Source: Hyphomonadaceae bacterium
GTDB taxonomy: Bacteria; Pseudomonadota; Alphaproteobacteria; Caulobacterales; Aquidulcibacteraceae
Reading direction: 5' to 3'
Length of the DNA stretch: 64,000 bases
NCBI GenBank assembly: GCA_019753105.1
Contig: JAIELJ010000009.1
Location: forward strand, 124,001 to 188,000
Shown: positions 58,245 through 64,000 of the stretch, in pieces
Layout of the letters: every line of letters begins with the position of its first letter
How positions within the stretch are numbered: position 1 is the stretch's first letter
Made by a program: the position numbers and the translations under genes
Notes under the pieces: model-generated
Database searches by the model: none
What the model was told of the DNA's origin: nothing
The model's input: the letters and a program-made list of their open reading frames with translations, nothing else

Positions 58245-58261
58245 ATGTTGCATCGCAGCAT
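58245..58261. promoter_or_regulatory. inverted repeat ATGTTGC-ATC-GCAGCAT, ispDF/dusB gap
   Basis: Six of seven arm positions pair, with a 3-base spacer, 24 bases before the ispDF start and 59 before dusB. The right arm GCAGCAT equals that of the pdhA element. Further on, two GGCGCC boxes (58271-58276 and 58286-58291) around a T-rich loop could form a hairpin in the dusB leader. Confidence 0.4.
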
Positions 58262-58319
58262 AAAGTCCTTGGCGCCTGCTTTTTGGGCGCCTTAAGGTCC
58301 TCGAGAAGACGGGGGCCGT

Positions 58320-59303
58320 ATGGCCGGTTTGAACGAATTTCCGCCGCTTGTCTCGCTGGCGCCTATGGCCGGCGTGACCGACGTGCCGTTCCGGCGGCAG
58401 GTTAAGGCCTTCGGCGGCCGCTATTGTGTTTCCGAGATGGTCGCCTCCGACCAACTCGCGCGAGAACGCATCGACATGGTCCGCCGCGCCATGGGCGCAG
58501 GCGCGCTGTCGCCACTCGTCATTCAACTCGCTGGGCGTGAAGGCCGTTGGATGGCGGAAGGCGCGCGCCTCGCGGAGGCTACCGGTGCGGACATCATCGA
58601 CATCAATATGGGCTGCCCGTCGAAGAGTGTGACGAGCGGCTTCTGCGGTTCGGCGCTAATGCGCGATCCGGACCATGCCTTGCGTTTGATTGAAGCCACT
58701 GTTGCGGCGACGAAGCTGCCGGTCACTTTGAAAATGCGTCTCGGCTGGGATCACGCCTCGCTCAATGCGGCCGATATTGCACGCCGCGCTGAAGAAGCGG
58801 GCGTGCGCATGCTCACCATCCATGGCCGCACGCGCCAACAATTTTTCCGCGATCACGCCGATTGGTCGCTCATCCGGCCCGTAGTCGATGCGGTGCGCAT
58901 CCCGGTGAGTGCCAACGGTGATATCGGCACTGCAGCTGATGCGCGCGAAGCGTTGAGCCAATCTGGCGCTGCTGGCGTGATGGTTGGCCGCGCCGCGCAA
59001 GGCAAACCTTGGCTGCCTGCCGCCATTGAGCACGCACTGCAAAACGGCGGCGAAGTGGCGCCGCCATCGCGCGACATTCTGCTGGAGAGCCTTCTCGCGC
59101 TCTACGAAGACACTCTGGCCTTCTACGACGTCGGTCTGGGCCTCCGCGTCGCACGCAAGCACATTGCCTGGATGATCGATGCGGAGCTGGGCGCCTCAGC
59201 GCGTGAGGCCCGCAAGCACATTTGCACGCTTGAAGATCCAGCATCGGTGCGCTCAGCGCTGATCGCCTTGTTCGATGCTCCCCGAGTGGCGGAGGCGGCA
59301 TGA
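58320..59303 (+). CDS. dusB: tRNA-dihydrouridine synthase (DusB/NifR3)
   Basis: 327-residue FMN-dependent enzyme reducing uridines in the tRNA D-loop. The barrel begins VSLAPMAGVTDVPFRRQ. The active-site Cys is in GFCGSALMRDP after INMGCPSKSV. RLGWDHASLNAADIARRAEE, LTIHGRTRQQFF and SANGDIGTAADAREAL are also typical. It is the first gene of the alphaproteobacterial nifR3-ntrB-ntrC run and overlaps ntrB by ATGA. Confidence 0.96.
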   Translation: MAGLNEFPPLVSLAPMAGVTDVPFRRQVKAFGGRYCVSEMVASDQLARERIDMVRRAMGAGALSPLVIQLAGREGRWMAEGARLAEATGADIIDINMGCPSKSVTSGFCGSALMRDPDHALRLIEATVAATKLPVTLKMRLGWDHASLNAADIARRAEEAGVRMLTIHGRTRQQFFRDHADWSLIRPVVDAVRIPVSANGDIGTAADAREALSQSGAAGVMVGRAAQGKPWLPAAIEHALQNGGEVAPPSRDILLESLLALYEDTLAFYDVGLGLRVARKHIAWMIDAELGASAREARKHICTLEDPASVRSALIALFDAPRVAEAA

Positions 59304-60382
59304 GCGATCCGGTGCTCCGTTCCGCGCCTGTGCGCATCTCGCAGCCCGATGCGGAGCGTTGGCTTGAAGCACTGCCTGCGCCGGTAATTGGCATTGATCC
59401 CGGTGAGCGCATTCGCTTTGTGAATGGCGCCGCGGCCGAGCTGCTTGCAGGCGTTGGACGCGGGTTACTCGGTCGCAAGCTCGATGAAATCTTTGGGCCA
59501 GATGCGCCAATGACAGCGCTGGCGCGCCGTGCGCTGAGCGGCGTTTCAGGCGTTGCCGAGAATGACGTAGCGCTCGTCGGTCCAGGCTTTGCGCTGGGCC
59601 GCGCGAGCGTGGCGGCGGCGCCGGTGGGAGAGAACGGCTACATCGCGCTGGTGCTGACGCGCGTGCCACGCGCACGCACTGCGCCCTCAGCAACGGAGCA
59701 TTCCGCTGCGCGCACACTCGCCCACGAGGTCCGCAATCCGCTGGCGGGCATCCGCGCAGCGGCGCAACTCATCGCGCGAAGCGGCGATGGCGAGTCCTCC
59801 ACGCTTGCGAAACTGATCTGCGATGAGGTCGATCGTATCCATCGCCTCACTGACCGCATCGATCCGTTCGGCGCGTTCGAGCCGCCGCGCTTTGACCGCT
59901 TCAATATCCACGAAGCGCTCGATCGCGTGCGCAAACTGATTGGTTCCAGCGCGCCGCATGTCATGCTGATCGAGCGCTACGATCCGAGTTTGCCTGCCGT
60001 CCGCGGCGATCTCGATCAGCTCATTCAGGCATTCCTCAACATCGCCAAGAATGCCGCGGAAGCGATCGCCGATCAGACGGATGGCGAGATCATCATCTCC
60101 ACATCTTTCCGGTCAGGCGTTCGGTTTCGCTCCGCCGCCAGCGGCGCGGCGCGTGCGCAGCTCGAAGTGCAGATTGTCGATAACGGACCTGGCCTTCACC
60201 CAGACGTAAGCGACCGGTTGTTCGAGGCGTTTGCGACGACGAAAGCCGGCGGCATGGGCCTTGGCCTCACCGTCGCCGCCGACATCATCGCGCGCCATGA
60301 TGGCCGCATCGAAGTTGAAAGCGCGCCGGGCAGAACCGCCTTCCACATCCTCCTCCCCATCGAACCGGAAGACACCCCATGA
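59300..60382 (+). CDS. ntrB: nitrogen regulation sensor kinase NtrB
   Basis: 360-residue soluble histidine kinase that responds to PII. A PAS domain (about 20-125) comes first: LPAPVIGIDPGERIRFVNGA. The phosphorylated His142 is in TLAHEVRNPLAGIRAAAQLI. The ATP domain has FLNIAKNAAEAIAD (N box), IVDNGPGLHPDVSDRLFEAF (G1) and TTKAGGMGLGLTVAADII (G2). It overlaps its partner ntrC by ATGA. Confidence 0.95.
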   Translation: MSDPVLRSAPVRISQPDAERWLEALPAPVIGIDPGERIRFVNGAAAELLAGVGRGLLGRKLDEIFGPDAPMTALARRALSGVSGVAENDVALVGPGFALGRASVAAAPVGENGYIALVLTRVPRARTAPSATEHSAARTLAHEVRNPLAGIRAAAQLIARSGDGESSTLAKLICDEVDRIHRLTDRIDPFGAFEPPRFDRFNIHEALDRVRKLIGSSAPHVMLIERYDPSLPAVRGDLDQLIQAFLNIAKNAAEAIADQTDGEIIISTSFRSGVRFRSAASGAARAQLEVQIVDNGPGLHPDVSDRLFEAFATTKAGGMGLGLTVAADIIARHDGRIEVESAPGRTAFHILLPIEPEDTP

Positions 60383-61761
60383 ACGCACGCATCCTCCTCG
60401 CGGACGACGATTCATCGCTGCGGTTTGTTCTGAGCCAAGCGCTCGGAAAGGAGGGCTACAATGTGCGCGCAACCGGCAACGTCGCGACGCTCTCGAAATG
60501 GGTGCGTGACGGTGAAGGCGATCTGGTTTTGAGCGACGTCTATATGGGCGACGAATGCGTATTCGACGCACTGCCGGCGATGCGCACGGCGCGTCCAACT
60601 CTTCCTGTAATCGTCATGAGCGCGCAATCGACAGTGGCCACCGCGCTGTCTGCGGCCAATGCGGGCGCTTATGATTATGTGCCGAAGCCGTTCGATCTTG
60701 ATGTTCTCTTGGCTGCGGTGAAACGCGCTCTTGATGGTGCGCCCGACGCCAAGACGCGCGCGACCGCCGCCAAGGCGCAGAAGGACGAGAAGCTGCCGCT
60801 CATCGGACGCTCCGCTGCGATGCAGGACGTCTATCGCGTTATGGCCCGCGTTTCCGGCACCGATCTCACGGTGCTGATCGAAGGGGAGAGCGGCACGGGC
60901 AAAGATCGTGTCGCGCGCGCGATCCATGATCATAGCAGGCGGGCCTCGGCGCCTTTCGTTGCCGTGAGCCTCGCCGGAATGCCGAGCGCCCAGATCGACA
61001 AAGAATTATTCGGCCCCACCGGCCGCTTCGCGCAGGCGCAAGGCGGGACAATTTTTCTCGAGGATTTGGATGAAATGCCCTCAGAGGCGCAGACGCGTCT
61101 CGCGGGCTTGCTCCATTCTGACGATCAGAGCGAACGTCCCAATGTTCGCATCATCGCCGCGGCCCAGCGCAGTCTCTCCGCGCTCGTGCGACAAGGCTCT
61201 TTCCGTCAGGACCTCTTCTATCGCTTGAACGTCGTCGCCATTCGCTTGCCGCCACTGCGCGAGCGGCTCGATGATGTTGCCGATCTCGCGCGATCGTTTC
61301 TCGTTCGGGTAAAGCGTGAGGGACTGCCGGAAAAGTCGATCGACAGCGCCGCGATTGAGCGGCTCAAAGCGCACAGCTTTCCCGGGAACGTGCGCGAACT
61401 TGAAAACTTACTCCGCCGTGCCGCGGCTCTGAGCCCCGCGTCGGTTATCACCGCGCGCGAAATTGGTGAAGAACTTGGCCAAGCCGCGCGCGAGGAGGCC
61501 GTGGTGGAAGAGACTGCAGACGGTCTCGAGTTCGCCGTGAACCGCCGTCTGGCCGGGGAATTCGCTGCAGCTAGCCCTGGACTGCCGTCGGCTGGGCTCT
61601 ACGATCGGCTTCTGGCTGAGGTTGAGCGGCCGCTGATCCTGCAGGCGCTCTCCGCCACCCGCGGCAACCAGATCCGGGCCGCAGCGGTGCTTGGGATCAA
61701 TCGGAATACCCTGCGGAAGAAAATCCAGACCCTCGGCATCCGAACTGGGCGTGGCGATTGA
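60379..61761 (+). CDS. ntrC: nitrogen regulator NtrC lacking the GAFTGA loop
   Basis: 460 residues. Receiver 1-120 with Asp53 (LVLSDVYMG) and Lys103 (YVPKPFDL). AAA+ domain from about 138 with Walker A GESGTGKDRVARAI (Lys175) and Walker B GGTIFLEDLDEMP. Where sigma-54 activators read ELFGHEKGAFTGA and a further short stretch, this protein goes straight from ELFG (209-212) to PTGRFAQAQGG, so the sigma-54-contacting loop is missing. Arginine-finger region FRQDLFYRLNVV and a Fis-type helix-turn-helix (AAAVLGINRNTLRKKI) are intact. It probably works without sigma-54, as shown for Rhodobacter capsulatus NtrC. Confidence 0.93.
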   Translation: MNARILLADDDSSLRFVLSQALGKEGYNVRATGNVATLSKWVRDGEGDLVLSDVYMGDECVFDALPAMRTARPTLPVIVMSAQSTVATALSAANAGAYDYVPKPFDLDVLLAAVKRALDGAPDAKTRATAAKAQKDEKLPLIGRSAAMQDVYRVMARVSGTDLTVLIEGESGTGKDRVARAIHDHSRRASAPFVAVSLAGMPSAQIDKELFGPTGRFAQAQGGTIFLEDLDEMPSEAQTRLAGLLHSDDQSERPNVRIIAAAQRSLSALVRQGSFRQDLFYRLNVVAIRLPPLRERLDDVADLARSFLVRVKREGLPEKSIDSAAIERLKAHSFPGNVRELENLLRRAAALSPASVITAREIGEELGQAAREEAVVEETADGLEFAVNRRLAGEFAAASPGLPSAGLYDRLLAEVERPLILQALSATRGNQIRAAAVLGINRNTLRKKIQTLGIRTGRGD

Positions 61762-61785
61762 CGGGACCGTGATATTGGTTCAACA

Positions 61786-61809
61786 CCATGTTGCCTTCTT
61801 GCAACATGG
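61786..61809. promoter_or_regulatory. perfect 9-bp inverted repeat at the ntrY start
   Basis: CCATGTTGC-CTTCTT-GCAACATGG in the 44-base ntrC-ntrY gap. The right arm includes the ATG at 61806 that could start NtrY. As RNA it would hide that ATG in a stem; as DNA it could be an operator for NtrC, NtrX or another dimer. No T-run follows, so it is not a terminator. Confidence 0.55.
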
Positions 61810-64000
61810 GATACCGCGTGACGCTACCGCTGACCGCCCCGAATTCCGCAGAAGCCGAGCCGGCTGACGCAGCGGTACTGAGCGATCAGCCGCAGAGCCG
61901 CAGCGCTTTGATCTTCATTGTCGGCCTCGTGGCCGCCGGCGCGCTGACCATCCTCGCGACTGTAATGCTGCTGCTCGGTGAGGGCATCGCTGGCCAAGCG
62001 AGCGGTGCGATCCGAACGCTGCTGATCGGTAGCTTGGTGATCTCGGCGGGGCTCGCCGGCGTGCTGACGCATCGCCTGGTTCGCGTTGCACGCGCATGGC
62101 GCGCGGCCGCGACTGGCGCGCGCCTCCACATCCGCTTCGTTACGCTCTTCAGCCTCGCAGCACTTGCGCCGGTGGTTATCGTCGCGGCGTTTCTCGGCTT
62201 CACGTTCAGCCAAGGTCTCGAGCGTTGGTTCAGCCAACGCGTCGAAAGCACGATTGAAAACGCGGCGGACGTCGGCCGTGCATACGTCAATCTGGCTTCG
62301 GGCGGACTTGGCGCCGAAGTTCAAGCCATGAGCGAGGATCTAAATCTCGCGCAGCGTGGGCTCACCGACGAGTATGAGCGCTACGTGGCATTCCTTGGCG
62401 CGCAGGCGGAACGGCGCGAGCTTTCGTCCGCCTTCGTGATCGATAGTCTGGGCCGTGTCCTCGCGCGCTACGAACAGGACGCAACGCCTGCCGATGATTA
62501 TGCGCCACCGTCGCGCGATGCGTTCAACACCGCCGATCAAGGGGAGGTCAATGTTCTGTTCGATCAGGACAATGACCGTCTCGTCGCTCTTTATCGTCTC
62601 TCGGCATACGATAACGCCTACCTCTACGTGTCGCGCGCAATCGAGCCCGGTCTCGTCGCGCAATTGCGCGATTTCGACCAATCAGTGGTCGATTACCGGG
62701 CCGCGCAGCGCCAGCAAGCTTCGCTGCGCGGCCTCTTCACGATGGCGTACGTATCGACCGCCTTGATCGTTCTGCTTGCGGCAGGGTGGGTCGGCCTCAC
62801 GAGCGCTTCGCGTGTCGCCGAGCCGATCGGGCGGCTTGTCGGCGCATCACGCCGTGTCGCGTCTGGCGATCTCAAAGCGCGCGTTACGATCGGCGAAGAG
62901 CGCGACGAAGTCGATGCGCTGGGCGCCGCCTTCAACCGCATGACGGCGCAGCTCGAAACGCAGCATCGCGAACTGGTCGAAGCACAAGAGGAAGCGGAGA
63001 ACCGCTCAGCCTTCATTGAGGCCGTGTTGGGCGGCGTCAGCGCCGGCGTACTTGGTCTCGATAACAACGGCCGCATCACCGCCTCCAACGCGTCAGCGGC
63101 GCACTTGCTCGGTGTCGGCGGTGGCGACCTCGTTGGCCGGCGTCTGATCGATGTGGCGCCCGAGTTTGCTGATCTGCTGAACCAGCCGGTCCCGGCTGGC
63201 GAGACGCCGCCACAGCGCGTCGACATCGTGCGGGAGAGCAGCTCCGCGAATCTTAGCGTCCGCATGAGCCCAGACTCCGATGGTGGTCTGGTCCTTACGT
63301 TCGACGACATGACCAAACTCATCGCCGCCCAGCGGCAAGAGGCGTGGAAAGACGTCGCGCGCAGGATCGCACACGAGATCAAGAATCCGCTGACGCCGAT
63401 TCAGCTCTCCGCCGAGCGGTTGCAGAGAAAGTATGCCGAGGAGATCAAGTCTGACCCTGAGACGTTCGGCAAATGCACCGATACGATCTTGCGTCAGGTC
63501 GCCGACATCGGTCGCATGGTCGATGAATTCTCGTCGTTCGCGCGTATGCCCGCGCCGCGTATGGCGTTCGCCGACATGAGCGAGATGGCGCGTGAAGTGG
63601 TGTTTGGTCAGCGCCTGGCGTTTGCCGATATGCGTGTGGATGTCGAAGGCGTCGACACGCCGATCGGCCTCGTCTGCGATGGACGCCTGATCTCGCAGTG
63701 CCTTCTCAATTTGGTGAAGAACGCCGCTGAGAGCGTTGAAACACGGCGCGCACGCGACGGCGAGCCGAAGGAAGGTCACGTCACTGTACGTCTGCGCGAT
63801 CTTGATTTCGGCGTGCAGTTTGAAGTCATCGACAACGGCACGGGCTTTCCAGAGAAGGATCGCCTGCGCCTGATCGAACCATATTTTACGACGCGCTCTA
63901 AAGGCACGGGGCTTGGGCTCGCCATCGTGTCGCGCATCGTGGAGGACCACGGGGGGCTGATTGAGTTGGACGACGCACCAGGCCCTGGGCCGGGCGCGGT
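61806..64000 (+). CDS. ntrY: nitrogen regulation sensor kinase NtrY (partial, runs off window)
   Basis: 731 codons are visible with no stop before the window edge. Membrane helices lie near residues 36-60, 72-92 and 115-137, followed by a periplasmic sensor part, another helix near 313-335 and a HAMP domain (SRVAEPIGRLVGASRRVASG). A PAS domain follows (FIEAVLGGVSAGVLGLDNNG), then the phosphorylated His in RIAHEIKNPLTPIQLSAERL, LLNLVKNAAESVE (N box), FEVIDNGTGFPEKD and SKGTGLGLAIVSRIV. NtrY pairs with NtrX, expected just downstream. Start may be ATG 61806 or GTG 61818, the latter having GGGA upstream. Confidence 0.93.
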   Translation, partial: MGYRVTLPLTAPNSAEAEPADAAVLSDQPQSRSALIFIVGLVAAGALTILATVMLLLGEGIAGQASGAIRTLLIGSLVISAGLAGVLTHRLVRVARAWRAAATGARLHIRFVTLFSLAALAPVVIVAAFLGFTFSQGLERWFSQRVESTIENAADVGRAYVNLASGGLGAEVQAMSEDLNLAQRGLTDEYERYVAFLGAQAERRELSSAFVIDSLGRVLARYEQDATPADDYAPPSRDAFNTADQGEVNVLFDQDNDRLVALYRLSAYDNAYLYVSRAIEPGLVAQLRDFDQSVVDYRAAQRQQASLRGLFTMAYVSTALIVLLAAGWVGLTSASRVAEPIGRLVGASRRVASGDLKARVTIGEERDEVDALGAAFNRMTAQLETQHRELVEAQEEAENRSAFIEAVLGGVSAGVLGLDNNGRITASNASAAHLLGVGGGDLVGRRLIDVAPEFADLLNQPVPAGETPPQRVDIVRESSSANLSVRMSPDSDGGLVLTFDDMTKLIAAQRQEAWKDVARRIAHEIKNPLTPIQLSAERLQRKYAEEIKSDPETFGKCTDTILRQVADIGRMVDEFSSFARMPAPRMAFADMSEMAREVVFGQRLAFADMRVDVEGVDTPIGLVCDGRLISQCLLNLVKNAAESVETRRARDGEPKEGHVTVRLRDLDFGVQFEVIDNGTGFPEKDRLRLIEPYFTTRSKGTGLGLAIVSRIVEDHGGLIELDDAPGPGPGA

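Noticed and set aside
61786-61809. Inverted repeat as an ntrC terminator
   Set aside because: No T-run follows the stem on the plus strand and the right arm covers a possible ntrY start.

Overview
The window is GC-rich, densely packed bacterial chromosome with the gene order of an alphaproteobacterium, most like the Caulobacterales/Hyphomonadaceae side of the class. The evidence is the order pyrH-frr-uppS-cdsA-dxr-rseP-bamA-ompH-lpxD-fabZ-lpxA-lpxI-lpxB, then gltA-gltX-comEC-lexA-trp, later eno-ftsB-pdh-lpd-lipA-coq10-cinA-ispDF-dusB-ntrB-ntrC-ntrY. Other signs are LpxI in place of LpxH, a GTTC-N7-GTTC SOS box at lexA, a dense GANTC (CcrM-type) cluster before ftsB, and an NtrC without the GAFTGA loop. 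I cannot name a genus. No rRNA, tRNA, insertion sequence, prophage or CRISPR array was seen.

Layout. (1) 1-12296, plus strand: end of UMP kinase, ribosome recycling factor, then one long envelope-building run covering undecaprenyl diphosphate, CDP-diacylglycerol, MEP isoprenoid synthesis, site-2 protease, BamA, an OmpH chaperone and most of the early lipid A pathway. (2) 12293-23862, mainly minus strand: citrate synthase, glutamyl-tRNA synthetase, a divergent comEC, SOS-controlled lexA, and a ppiD-trpE-trpG-trpD-trpC block. (3) 23961-27803: tpiA, secG, pyrG and a TerB-like membrane protein. (4) 27800-33955, less conserved: lipoprotein hydrolase, two tandem GIN/DUF2807-type secreted proteins, a lipid-kinase-like protein, a metallophosphoesterase, an FG-GAP repeat protein, a CBS protein, and rpmF with a clear terminator. 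(5) 34143-41547: enolase, a putative zinc metallopeptidase coupled to an ATP-grasp ligase, an amino acid permease, a highly structured regulatory region, ftsB, a TIR-transmembrane-SH3 protein and a 2OG-Fe(II) oxygenase-like protein. (6) 41674-54312: pyruvate dehydrogenase genes (pdhA, pdhB, pdhC, lpd) interleaved with YfbM-type, MAPEG and small membrane proteins, then lipA (lipoate synthesis for the same complex), a Coq10/RatA protein and a CinA-C amidase. (7) 54402-64000: a large membrane spermidine-synthase-like protein, bifunctional ispDF, and the dusB-ntrB-ntrC-ntrY nitrogen-regulation run, with ntrY cut by the window edge.

Most genes are core metabolism and envelope assembly. Best candidates for undescribed biology are the TIR-TM-SH3b protein beside ftsB, the metallopeptidase/ATP-grasp pair, the unknown membrane proteins inside the pdh run, the paired GIN proteins whose coil-turn motif switches from SSG to SMGG, and a recurring CTGC-N3-GCAG-like inverted repeat near pdhA, lpd and the 2OG gene. 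A pattern across the whole window is that ten convergent gene pairs have overlapping or nearly touching stop codons, five of them with exactly a 4-base overlap.
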